From positions 504,306 to 568,305 of the forward strand of contig JAHBTU010000005.1 in assembly GCA_019638455.1 (NCBI GenBank): a stretch of DNA of 64,000 bases, given 5' to 3'. Each line of letters begins with the position of its first letter. Positions within the stretch are counted from its first letter, which is position 1. This document shows positions 25,701 through 33,437 of the stretch, one piece after another. This stretch comes from Saprospiraceae bacterium. GTDB taxonomy: Bacteria > Bacteroidota > Bacteroidia > Chitinophagales > Saprospiraceae. The notes under the pieces are model-generated. The model worked only from the letters and a program-made list of their open reading frames with translations. It ran no database searches and had not been told where the DNA came from. Both the position numbers and the translations under genes were made by a program.

Positions 25701-26181
25701 TGGTGGTCGTTGTTGCCGACATTTTGCCGCGCCGGGGCTGGTGGTCGTTGTTGCCGACATTTTGCCCCGCCGGGGCTGGGGCTGGTGGTTGGTGGTCGTC
25801 GTTGCCGACATTTTGCCGGGGCTGGGGCTGGTGGTCGTTGTTGCCGACATTTCGCCGGGGCTGGGGCTGGTGGTTGGGGGTCGTTGTTGCCGACATTTCG
25901 CCGGGGCTGGGGCTGGTGGTTGGTGGTCGTTGTTGCCGACATTTTGCCGCGCCGGGGCTGGTGGTCGTTGTTGCCGACATTTCGCCGCGCCGGGGCTGGG
26001 GCTGGTGGTTGTTGTTGCCGACATTTCGCCGCGCCGGGGCTGGTGGTTGGTGGTCGTTGTTGCCGACATTTCGCCGCGCCGGGGCTGGTGGTTGGGGGTC
26101 GTTGTTGCCGACATTTTGCCGCGCCGGGGCTGGTGGTTGGTGGTCGTTGTTGCCGACATTTCGCCGGGGCTGGGGCGGTCT
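22795..26181. repeat. Long G/T-rich tandem repeat array (minisatellite), about 3.4 kb
   Basis: Roughly 75 units. The basic unit is 38 nt (gccgacattt-cgccgcgccg-gggctggtgg-tcgttgtt). It is modified by optional blocks: +6 (extra GGGCTG), +7 (TTGGTGG), -5 (loss of CGCGC), and a unit start of 'tttctaccgac' in place of 'ttgttgccgac'. Most units carry a short GCCCC/GGGGC palindrome. The plus strand is strongly G and T rich, with runs such as GGGGCTGGGGCTGG that could form G-quadruplexes. Three plus-strand frames and several minus-strand frames stay open because the unit has no stop codons, so the very long ORFs here are artefacts. No unique spacers exist, so it is not CRISPR. Confidence 0.93.
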
Positions 26182-26334
26182 TTTTGCACATCAATACAAT
26201 CCGTTATAGTCAGTAATTTTCAACAGTTCACGTTCCTTCTATTGCTGGGGTGTTGGGTGGAAGAAAATATCCGAGAAGGCTTGACGCACTTTTCTGAGCG
26301 TTCTCTTTCATTGAAACTATTTTCACCAATATAA

Positions 26335-26470
26335 CCCTCCACCATCCACCTTCTACCTTCTACCCTCCACCCTCCACCTTCTACCCTCCACCTTCTACCC
26401 TCCACCTTCTACCCTCCACCTTCTACCTTCTACCTTCTACCTTCTACCCTCCACCATCCACCCTCCATCC
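26335..26470. repeat. Pyrimidine-rich simple repeat (CCACCNTCTA-type)
   Basis: A run of seven-nucleotide words such as ACCTTCT, ACCCTCC and ACCATCC fills the leader of the CoA-binding gene. Similar tracts are at 32940-33015 and inside family D elements. Length change by slippage is likely. Confidence 0.8.
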
Positions 26471-26485
26471 AAATTTTTTTGTTCA

Positions 26486-26845
26486 ATGAAAAAGACTCTT
26501 GTGCTTGGCGCTACCGACAACCCGGCTCGCTATGCCTATCTTGCGGTGATGCGGCTGAAGCAACGCGGCCATGAAGTGGTGCCGTTGGGCAATAGTGACG
26601 GCAGCGTGGAAGGCATCGAAATACTAAAAGGGCAGCCTCTCCTGGAAGACATTGACACCGTGACGCTATACCTCAACCCGCAGCGGCAACAAGCGTATTA
26701 TGATTACATCCTGTCGTTGCGCCCGCGTCGCATCATATTCAACCCCGGCACCGAGAACCCGGAACTGATGCGATTGGCGCAAGAACGAGGCATCGAAACG
26801 GTGGAAGGTTGTACCTTGGTCATGCTTTCTATCGGAGCCTATTGA
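26486..26845 (+). CDS. CoA-binding domain protein (YccU-like)
   Basis: 119 residues, a single Rossmann-type CoA-binding domain. 'TLVLGATDNPARYAYLAVMR' gives the glycine-rich nucleotide loop, and 'FNPGTENPEL' plus 'EGCTLVMLSIGAY' are the family's C-terminal marks. No catalytic partner domain is fused. Its role in Bacteroidota is unknown; binding of CoA or acyl-CoA is inferred from the fold. The leader is a pyrimidine tract ending 15 nt before the ATG. Confidence 0.88.
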   Translation: MKKTLVLGATDNPARYAYLAVMRLKQRGHEVVPLGNSDGSVEGIEILKGQPLLEDIDTVTLYLNPQRQQAYYDYILSLRPRRIIFNPGTENPELMRLAQERGIETVEGCTLVMLSIGAY

Positions 26846-26877
26846 CATCCCTCAAACCACCCTAAACACATATCATC

Positions 26878-27942
26878 GTGAGATACCTATTTGCACCACC
26901 CGCTCTTTTTGCGCTCGTTTTTCTTTCATTTTCCTGCAAGGCTCAGACCGCCCCGCCCACACGCACTTTGTTGCTGGGGGCTGGTCGTGTGGCCATGCTG
27001 CTTGACAGCACGGATGCGGTCCATGCCATCACGACCGACAAACACGACCGCTATTTTGAATTAGTGACAGCTTCGGAGATGTCCATTCAAATGAAACAGC
27101 CCCTTGGCGAGGGGCAAACCCGTGAAGGGTTGCTGCCCGATTACATTCATTTTTTGAAAAGCGACGTGGAGGGCTTCTCCACTGCCGATGTGGAATTCAT
27201 GGAGAAGGTGTTGCGCAAAATGTTCAAGACGGTGGGCGAAGTCAATGCAAGTATTTTCCCAGACACCTTAAAGTTGATAAAAATCAAGGGCACGCACTAC
27301 GGCGAGGCGGTTTGGTACACCCGCGACAACTGCATCGTCGTCCCCAAAGGAGAGCTGGAGGCCAAAAAAACCAATCCCTTCACCACGACCATGTACCACG
27401 AGCTGTTTCACGTTTATTCGCGGCTCAACCCCGCCAAACGTGCCCAGCTCTATCGGCTCATCGGTTTTGAAAGCATCGGTTTGTCGAACCTGCGTCTTCC
27501 TGCGGCGCTGGCCGAGCGGGTGCTCTACAATCCTGACGGCGCTGATTTTGCGCAAAGAATCGCGTTGGCGACGGCGGAGAACACGACCATTCAGGCCATC
27601 CCGATTATCTATGCAAAAAATGTGGGCGCGAAGGAGGGGCAGCGCGAATTTTTCGGTTATCTGGAGTTCAATTTGTTTGAAATAAAATCGAACGGCGACG
27701 GTGTCTGGAATGTCGTGACGCAGGCCGATGGCTTCAGCAGCACCCTGAAATTGAATGAGCTGCCCGATTTTTTCAATCAAATCAAAGACAACACGGGCTA
27801 TATCATTCACCCCGACGAGGTGCTGGCCGACAACTTTTCCTTCATCATGCTGGAAAAATCCAACTCACAGTACACTTCCAAATTCTCGGCTGGGGGCAAA
27901 AAACTCTTGCGCGACATGGAGGCCATTTTGAAAACAAAATAG
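26878..27942 (+). CDS. Putative lipoprotein with zinc-metallopeptidase motif
   Basis: 354 residues. The GTG at 26878 is chosen because it gives a good lipoprotein signal ('LFALVFLSFSC'). Near residue 170 lies 'MYHELFHVYSRL', an HExxH-type zinc site, so a metallopeptidase-like fold is likely. A third zinc ligand cannot be assigned by eye. The C-terminal part has a mixed beta region ('REFFGYLEFNLFEIKS') and ends with 'DMEAILKTK'. I do not recognise the family. It starts 32 nt after the CoA-binding gene on the same strand and may share its transcript. Confidence 0.7.
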   Translation: MRYLFAPPALFALVFLSFSCKAQTAPPTRTLLLGAGRVAMLLDSTDAVHAITTDKHDRYFELVTASEMSIQMKQPLGEGQTREGLLPDYIHFLKSDVEGFSTADVEFMEKVLRKMFKTVGEVNASIFPDTLKLIKIKGTHYGEAVWYTRDNCIVVPKGELEAKKTNPFTTTMYHELFHVYSRLNPAKRAQLYRLIGFESIGLSNLRLPAALAERVLYNPDGADFAQRIALATAENTTIQAIPIIYAKNVGAKEGQREFFGYLEFNLFEIKSNGDGVWNVVTQADGFSSTLKLNELPDFFNQIKDNTGYIIHPDEVLADNFSFIMLEKSNSQYTSKFSAGGKKLLRDMEAILKTK

Positions 27943-28059
27943 CGCCTCGCCGTCGGGGCCTCCGCTCGATTTTTCGCCAGTCCTTGACGCTCCTTCATTT
28001 GCCACTGAGCGGCTTGCCCGATTGGACGTAGGTTTGCGACATGACTTTTTTTAAGCACT

Positions 28060-28194
28060 GTAAAAACTTAGGTGGAAGGTTGAGGGTGGAAGGTTGAGGG
28101 TGGATTTCATCTCCATTGAAACAGTATGCGCCCCAAGAACAAGTCATTCAGCCCTCTACCTTCCGCCTTTTACCCTCTACCAAAAGTTTTTACA
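28060..28194. mobile_element. MITE-like repeat family D (copy 1)
   Basis: 135 bp bounded by 10-bp inverted ends GTAAAAACTT and AAGTTTTTAC, with pyrimidine/purine tracts and 'tttcatctccattgaaacag' inside. The inverse-oriented relative is at 32766-32898. It ends 14 bp before the next start codon. Confidence 0.7.
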
Positions 28195-28208
28195 AACCAC
28201 TTTTCAAT

Positions 28209-30488
28209 ATGCGCTACGCCCTGCTTTTTACCCTCGTGCTGTCTTATTGCGCGACTGCTTTTGCCCAGATGAAAATGTTCCAACGCATCACGGCGCCTGT
28301 CTTTAAAGATGGTGTCGAATTGGCCTATCCGTTCACGGGTGGGCTGAACAATCCGCAGTTCAACGCAGCGGATTTGAACAACGATGGCATTCAGGACTTG
28401 GTCATTTTCGACCGTGGGGGCAATGTGGTGCTGACGTTCATCAATCGCGGCATACCCGGCGAGCCGAGCTATGAATACGTCTGGCAATATGCTTGTTTTT
28501 TCCCAAAGGTGGTCAATTACATGGTCATGCGCGATTTCAACAAGGATGGCGCTATGGATATTTTCTGCGCTGCCTTGCAAGACGGCTCGCAGGAGATGCA
28601 GGTTTTTCAAGGTTATTATGAAAACAATGTGCTGAAATTCAAACCAGTCTCTTTCTATTATCCGGGTTGCAATTTCTGCAACCCCTTGCATATCTGGTAC
28701 CCCAGCCTTTCGGGCGTGGGCAACTGGAGCAATCTTTCGGTGGCGAGCTCCGACGTGCCTTCCATTGACGACATTGACGGCGACGGTGATTTGGATATCG
28801 TGACGTTTGCGGCGGGCAACACCACGCATCTTTGGTACCTGCGCAATGAATCGGTGGAGATGGGTTACGGGCTTGACAGCCTGAAATTTCGGCTGGTGGA
28901 CAATTGTTGGGGGCGTTTTTACGAGGATGGGTTCAGCGGATGCCGCGCTGTGCTCAGCTGCCACCCCGACTCGTGTGCGCCCTGCTCCAATGGCTTTGGC
29001 TTTCAGGCGGACGACCGCGAGCAGCGACACCCCGGTGCAACCGTGCTCACTTACGACCACGATGGCAATGGCGTCAAAGATTTGATTTGGGGCAACATCA
29101 CCAACGATTGTCTTGGGTTCATCTACAACGGCGGCACTGCCGAGAAAGCATGGATGACCTCGCAAGACACGCTTTTTCCCTCGTTCAACACGCCAGTCAA
29201 TTTGCCCAAGTTTCCCGCAGCATTTTATCTCGACATTGACAATGACGGGAAAAAAGACCTCATCGTGTCGCCCAACAATCCCACGGTGGGAGAAGACCGC
29301 AACTGTGTGTGGTTTTACAAAAACACGGCAAACACGGGCCACCAGTTCGAGCTGCAAACAAAAAACCTGTTTGTGGAAAACATGATAGATGTAGGCTCCT
29401 CAACTCACCCGGCCATCGCCGATGTGGATGGCAACGGATTGCTCGACTTGGTGGTGGGCAACAACGGTTTTTTCACGCCACCCAGCAACTTCAACAATGG
29501 CCGGCTCTATCTTTTCCTGAACATCGGGACACCTAGCGAGCCTCGATTCATGCTGGCCGACGTGGATTGGCTCGGAATGTCGCAATATACCCCACACGAC
29601 TACGATTTTGCGCCCGCTTTCGGCGACCTCGATGGCGACGGCGACCTCGACCTGTTGGTGGGCAGCGTGGGCGGCGCGCTCTATTTTTTTCGCAACACCG
29701 CTGGCCCGAACAACCCCATGACATTTCAACAGGATTTCAACCCGATGTGGGTCTCCATGTATGTGGGCACTTCCTCCACGCCCGCCATTGTGGACCTCGA
29801 CGGCGATGGGTTGCAAGATGTGGTGATGGGAGAGTTTCAGGGAAACATCAATTTTTTCAAAAACATCGGCACCCCGACCACCCCTCTTTTCAACAGCCTG
29901 CCCACGATTCAGAAAATCGGGAACATTGACACCGACCTTTTCCCCGGTGCGCCGGGCTACAGCGCCCCCGCCTTTTTTCAGGCACCCGACGGACTTCGAT
30001 TGGTCACGGGGGGCATCAAAGGCCAATTGGAGGCTTACAGCGACATCACAGCCACCGCCTCTCCATACACGCTTATCTCTCTGACTTGGGGAAATGTGGA
30101 TGAGGGCAACCGCAGCTGCCCCGCGTTCGCAGACCTCGACGGCGACGGTATTTTGGAAATGGTGGTAGGCAATCAGCGCGGTGGCCTGAGTCTCTACAAG
30201 ACCGTCATGGTGGACTGCGAGGTGCCAGTGAGCGCCAAAGAACCCGCCGCTTCGCTACCGCTTTCCGTAAGTCCCAACCCTGCTCGCGATTGGGTGCTGA
30301 TATTGATTCCGTCAGAAGCACCGGCCCGCTGGCAATCTTTCAACGCGCTGGGTCAGTTGGTGGCGCAAGGGGAATCCTTTAGCGGGAGTTTGCAGCTCTC
30401 CGTCGGGCATTGGCAGCCAGGCATCTACTTTATCGAAGTGGTAGCTGAGGGGCGGCGCGGTGTGGCGAAGGTGCTGGTGCGGCAATGA
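28209..30488 (+). CDS. Secreted VCBS/FG-GAP repeat protein with T9SS type A sorting domain
   Basis: 759 residues. The ATG at 28209 gives a clean signal peptide (MRYALLFTLVLSYCATAFAQ); the longer frame upstream lies in a repeat element. At least eight calcium-binding FG-GAP/VCBS motifs of the DxDxDGxxD type are spread through the chain, such as 'DIDGDGDLDIVTF', 'DLDGDGDLDLLVG' and 'DVDGNGLLDLVVG'. They point to a beta-propeller-like fold. The last 80 residues ('LSVSPNPARDWV' to 'GIYFIEV') are a type IX secretion C-terminal domain. The protein should therefore cross the outer membrane and be attached or released. Adhesion or ligand binding is plausible; no enzyme domain is seen. Confidence 0.9.
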   Translation: MRYALLFTLVLSYCATAFAQMKMFQRITAPVFKDGVELAYPFTGGLNNPQFNAADLNNDGIQDLVIFDRGGNVVLTFINRGIPGEPSYEYVWQYACFFPKVVNYMVMRDFNKDGAMDIFCAALQDGSQEMQVFQGYYENNVLKFKPVSFYYPGCNFCNPLHIWYPSLSGVGNWSNLSVASSDVPSIDDIDGDGDLDIVTFAAGNTTHLWYLRNESVEMGYGLDSLKFRLVDNCWGRFYEDGFSGCRAVLSCHPDSCAPCSNGFGFQADDREQRHPGATVLTYDHDGNGVKDLIWGNITNDCLGFIYNGGTAEKAWMTSQDTLFPSFNTPVNLPKFPAAFYLDIDNDGKKDLIVSPNNPTVGEDRNCVWFYKNTANTGHQFELQTKNLFVENMIDVGSSTHPAIADVDGNGLLDLVVGNNGFFTPPSNFNNGRLYLFLNIGTPSEPRFMLADVDWLGMSQYTPHDYDFAPAFGDLDGDGDLDLLVGSVGGALYFFRNTAGPNNPMTFQQDFNPMWVSMYVGTSSTPAIVDLDGDGLQDVVMGEFQGNINFFKNIGTPTTPLFNSLPTIQKIGNIDTDLFPGAPGYSAPAFFQAPDGLRLVTGGIKGQLEAYSDITATASPYTLISLTWGNVDEGNRSCPAFADLDGDGILEMVVGNQRGGLSLYKTVMVDCEVPVSAKEPAASLPLSVSPNPARDWVLILIPSEAPARWQSFNALGQLVAQGESFSGSLQLSVGHWQPGIYFIEVVAEGRRGVAKVLVRQ

Positions 30489-30498
30489 CGAGCAGCAA

Positions 30499-31194
30499 TC
30501 AAATATCGAAGCTATAACCCACCGCTACCAACTGTTCGTACTTGTCTTTGTCAAACTGATAGAGTTTCGCAGGGCGGTGCGCCACCCCCTCCTGCACCTC
30601 GTTGAGGTCGTGCAACAGGTTGGTAGAGAGTATTTTTTTGCGAAAATTACGTTTGTCAATGCCTTTGGGTGGCGCGAGAATAGCCTCGTAGAGCAGCTGC
30701 AACTCCGTCAGGGTAAACTTGGGTGGCAGCAGCTCAAAACCGATGGGAGCCATCCGCACCTTGCGTTTCAACCGTTTCAGGCAACTGTCGAGAATCTCGT
30801 TGTGGTCGAAAGCCAGCTCGCCCACTTTCGATACCGAATGCCACTTGGCCGATTGCGCAAAGGAGGCAGGCGTGACGGTGTAGTCGCTGATTTTTATCAA
30901 TGAAAAATAGGCAATCGTGATGACACGCCCCAAGGGGTGGCGGTCCACGGCACCGAACGTGCGCACTTGTTCCAGATATACGCCACGCAGGCCCGTCAGC
31001 TGTTCGAGCACGCGCTCGGCAGCAGTGTCCAAATCTTCATTGGGATAAACCAAATCGCCGGGAAGTGCCCATTTGCCCCGGTAGGGTGCCGCGCCACGCT
31101 GGATGAGCAGGATTTTCAAATCACCGCCGTCAAAACCAAAAATAACATTGTCAACCGAAAACGCGGACTTAAAAAAGCTCTCAACTTCGCTCAT
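30499..31194 (-). CDS. NrtR-like Nudix/winged-helix regulator with degenerate Nudix box
   Basis: 231 residues. Residues 15-140 are a Nudix fold ('VIFGFDGGDLKILLIQRG', 'KWALPGDLVYPNEDLDTAAE'). The Nudix box, normally GX5EX7REUXEEXGU, reads with R-V-L-E-Q in place of R-E-U-x-E-E, so two metal-binding acids are lost and hydrolysis is unlikely. Residues 150-225 are a winged helix ('PPKFTLTELQLLYEAIL', 'NFRKKIL'). NrtR proteins repress NAD-related or sugar-use genes and sense ADP-ribose-type ligands. No obvious target gene is adjacent. It converges on the VCBS gene with 10 nt between. Confidence 0.88.
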   Translation of the reverse strand: MSEVESFFKSAFSVDNVIFGFDGGDLKILLIQRGAAPYRGKWALPGDLVYPNEDLDTAAERVLEQLTGLRGVYLEQVRTFGAVDRHPLGRVITIAYFSLIKISDYTVTPASFAQSAKWHSVSKVGELAFDHNEILDSCLKRLKRKVRMAPIGFELLPPKFTLTELQLLYEAILAPPKGIDKRNFRKKILSTNLLHDLNEVQEGVAHRPAKLYQFDKDKYEQLVAVGYSFDI

Positions 31195-31220
31195 AATTTT
31201 TTGCTGCTTATAGGTCGTGC

Positions 31221-31228
31221 CAAAATTA
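31221..31228 (-). promoter_or_regulatory. -7 box (TAATTTTG) for the NrtR-like gene
   Basis: Minus strand TAATTTTG fits TAnnTTTG, 27 nt before the ATG at 31194. Confidence 0.4.
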
Positions 31229-31299
31229 CAGCCTTATTGTTTTTTCTACACCAAAGGGGAGCTAAAAATAGTTTTTAAAGAGGCGAGATAGTCTCGTCC

Positions 31300-31422
31300 C
31301 CCACTGCTGGACATTTTGAAATTTGCCACGACGTCACAAAGACGCAAAGCAAAATACTCATTGATTTGCCGCATTTTGTGCCTTTGTGTCTTTGCAGCAC
31401 AATAATAATGTTCAGTGGTGTG
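31300..31422. mobile_element. MITE family C (copy 2) with 9-bp target duplication
   Basis: About 123 bp with imperfect terminal inverted repeats (CCCACTGCTGGACATT and CACACCACTGAACATT). It is flanked by the same 9 bp on both sides: gtctcgtcc at 31291-31299 and 31423-31431. The interior matches 16788-16910 in the same orientation. It has no coding capacity, so it would need a transposase in trans. Confidence 0.85.
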
Positions 31423-31554
31423 GTCTCGTCCTCCGCACCACACCCCAAAAAACAAGCCTCTAAACTATCAGGCGGAATTGTATTTGGAATACGCTGAGTG
31501 GTGGTTTTGCCGTTTATTCCGCTGTTTGTCAGAGCGTGATACAATTGAATCTCA

Positions 31555-31562
31555 TACTTTTG
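31555..31562 (+). promoter_or_regulatory. -7 box (TACTTTTG) for the HU/SPOR gene
   Basis: TACTTTTG fits TAnnTTTG, 74 nt before the ATG at 31636. Nothing else is recognised between 31432 and 31635. Confidence 0.4.
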
Positions 31563-31635
31563 TGCGCACTTTGGCAGAATAATTGTTCAAATGCGATAAT
31601 CTCTAAATCCGATTTTTCGCCTTAACATCCCAACC

Positions 31636-32769
31636 ATGCAAATAGATATACCTGCGCACATCGAGAAACTCCTTTTTCTACACGATACACTGACGATTCC
31701 CGGCTTTGGCTCATTCACGGCCACCAAAATCTCTGCCACTGCCGATTATGTCGGCGGCACGGTGAGTCCTCCCTCCAAATCATTGACATTTAGCGAAAAT
31801 ATCACCACCGACGACGGCATTTTGGTGAACGACGTGGCACTCACGCACGGAATTTCTGCGGAAGAGGCTCGCCAAATCGTCCAGAACTTTGTGCAGGACA
31901 CTCAATCCAAACTCGACCAACGCGAAATCGTGACCTTGCCCGCCGTCGGAAGGCTTTACAAAAACTACGTTCAGAAAATTCAGTTCCTCCCCGACACGAC
32001 GAATTTCAGCCCCGAATCCTTTGGCTTGCCGCCGCTCCAATTCTCGCCCATCGCTCGCTCCCGCGAGGTGGAAAAAACCGCAGATGTGCCGCCACCCGCG
32101 CCCGCACCCGGCTCCACCATCCGCACCAACACAACACCTCCACCGCCGCCCGCCACCACCGTCAAGACCCCGCCACAGACGGCCACTCCCCCTGCGGTTG
32201 CGACGGAGCCATACGTCCAGTCGTCGGCCCGTGCCGGAGGAGCAAAATGGGCCACCGCGTTGGGTATTTTCCTTCTGTTGTGCGCACTATCTGGCGGCTA
32301 TTGGCTCTGGCAACACCAGAAAGCAAAACTGGCCAACGCCAACAGACAAAATAACGAGCAAGTGGAACCGCTCCTGCCCGGTGCTGGCAAGACCAACGAA
32401 GCGCCCAAAAAAACCGAACAACTGGTAGCCGTAGATGAAGTGCCTCCCACACCGGAAGAAGAAAACGAGAGAAAGATACAAGAATCCATTGCGGAAAGAA
32501 CCCAAGCCGCCCGTGAAGAGGTCAAAAACGCCATCCCTAAAGGCGCGCGAGAGTGCATTCTTATCGTGGCTACCCTCCGAGAGAAAGCCAACGCCGACCG
32601 CTTGGAGCAGATGTTGAGCGAAGAGGGCTTTGAGGTCTATTCTCTGCAAAAAAATGGCTATCAGGTCGGCATACGATTCCACTACACCCAAGCAAAAGAA
32701 GTGCAAGAGAAGATTGTCACGCTGCAAAATTTGACGGGTGAGAAAAACATTTGGATAAAGAAAAAATAA
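31636..32769 (+). CDS. HU-CCDC81 / SPOR domain protein
   Basis: 377 residues. Residues 1-140 are two HU-fold modules of the CCDC81 type ('LTIPGFGSFTATKI', 'VTLPAVGRLYKNY'). A Pro/Thr-rich linker follows. A single TM helix lies at about 205-222 ('ATALGIFLLLCALSGGYWLW'). An acidic linker leads to a C-terminal SPOR domain ('CILIVATLREKANADRLEQM' onward), which binds septal peptidoglycan stripped of stem peptides. The arrangement puts the HU part in the cytoplasm and SPOR in the periplasm, and suggests a division or cell-pole role. This architecture is characteristic of Bacteroidota. The stop codon lies at the edge of a family D repeat. Confidence 0.9.
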   Translation: MQIDIPAHIEKLLFLHDTLTIPGFGSFTATKISATADYVGGTVSPPSKSLTFSENITTDDGILVNDVALTHGISAEEARQIVQNFVQDTQSKLDQREIVTLPAVGRLYKNYVQKIQFLPDTTNFSPESFGLPPLQFSPIARSREVEKTADVPPPAPAPGSTIRTNTTPPPPPATTVKTPPQTATPPAVATEPYVQSSARAGGAKWATALGIFLLLCALSGGYWLWQHQKAKLANANRQNNEQVEPLLPGAGKTNEAPKKTEQLVAVDEVPPTPEEENERKIQESIAERTQAAREEVKNAIPKGARECILIVATLREKANADRLEQMLSEEGFEVYSLQKNGYQVGIRFHYTQAKEVQEKIVTLQNLTGEKNIWIKKK

Positions 32770-32898
32770 AAACTTGGGCAAAGGGCAGATGGAGGAAGGT
32801 AGAGGGCTGTGAGACTTGCTTTTGGATTGCATACTGTTTCAGTAGAGATGAAATCAGCCTTCAACCTTCCACCCTCAATCTCCTACCTAAGTTTTTAC
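32766..32898. mobile_element. MITE-like repeat family D (copy 2, inverted)
   Basis: Reverse-complement relative of 28060-28194. Its left end (ATAAAAACTT) overlaps the stop codon of the HU/SPOR gene, and the right end is AAGTTTTTAC. Shared inner words include 'actgtttcagtagagatgaa' against the reverse complement of copy 1. Confidence 0.7.
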
Positions 32899-32939
32899 AA
32901 GAAAAAATAATTGAACAGCAGAAGGTTGAGGGCATCTCG

Positions 32940-33015
32940 AACAAAAAACAAGTCCCTCCACCTTCCACCCTCCACCCTCCACCTTCCACCCTCCACCCTC
33001 CACCCTCCACCCTCC
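32940..33015. repeat. Pyrimidine-rich simple repeat leading into mce
   Basis: Runs of CCACCCTCCACCTTC-type words occupy the whole leader and touch the ATG at 33016. Ribosome access would depend on the length of this unstructured tract. Confidence 0.75.
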
Positions 33016-33414
33016 ATGATTCGCATAGACCACATTGGCATAGCCGTCAAAAACATGGATGAAAGCAACGAGCTTTTTCGCAAATTGCTTGGCCAATCCC
33101 ACTACAAAGTCGAAACTGTGGAAAGTGAGCAGGTAGCCACCTCTTTCTTTCTCATCGGCGAAAGCAAAATCGAACTGTTGGAGGCATCCGGGCCGGAAAG
33201 CCCGATTGCGAAATTCATCGAAAAACGCGGGGAAGGCATTCATCATATTGCTTTTGAAGTGAGCGACATACGCGCCGAAATCGAGCGCCTCGAAGCAGAA
33301 GGATTCATCCCCCTCAATCGCGAACCCAAGCGTGGGGCAGACAACAAATTAGTTGCTTTTCTGCATCCTAAATCGGCCAACGGGGTTTTAGTGGAATTGT
33401 GTCAGGGCATATAG
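33016..33414 (+). CDS. mce: Methylmalonyl-CoA epimerase
   Basis: 132 residues, one glyoxalase/VOC fold. Interconverts the R and S forms of methylmalonyl-CoA in propionate or odd-chain and branched amino acid use. 'RIDHIGIAVKNMDESNELF' supplies the first metal His, and 'EGIHHIAFEVSDI' the second. 'LLEASGPESPIAKF' and 'SANGVLVELCQ' give the C-terminal Glu. Length and motifs fit Mce closely. The ATG at 33016 follows directly on the pyrimidine tract; the longer frame upstream is only repeat. The partner mutase is not in the window. Confidence 0.93.
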   Translation: MIRIDHIGIAVKNMDESNELFRKLLGQSHYKVETVESEQVATSFFLIGESKIELLEASGPESPIAKFIEKRGEGIHHIAFEVSDIRAEIERLEAEGFIPLNREPKRGADNKLVAFLHPKSANGVLVELCQGI

Positions 33415-33437
33415 ACTCTCCTTATTTTACATCCGCC

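Noticed and set aside
22795..26181. CRISPR array in the long tandem region
   Set aside because: There are no unique spacers; variation is by fixed optional blocks.
22727..26334. Giant ORFs of 820-1200 codons on both strands across the tandem array
   Set aside because: They exist in several frames at once because the repeat unit has no stop codons. Their translations are only the repeat read in shifting phase, with no domain or start signal.
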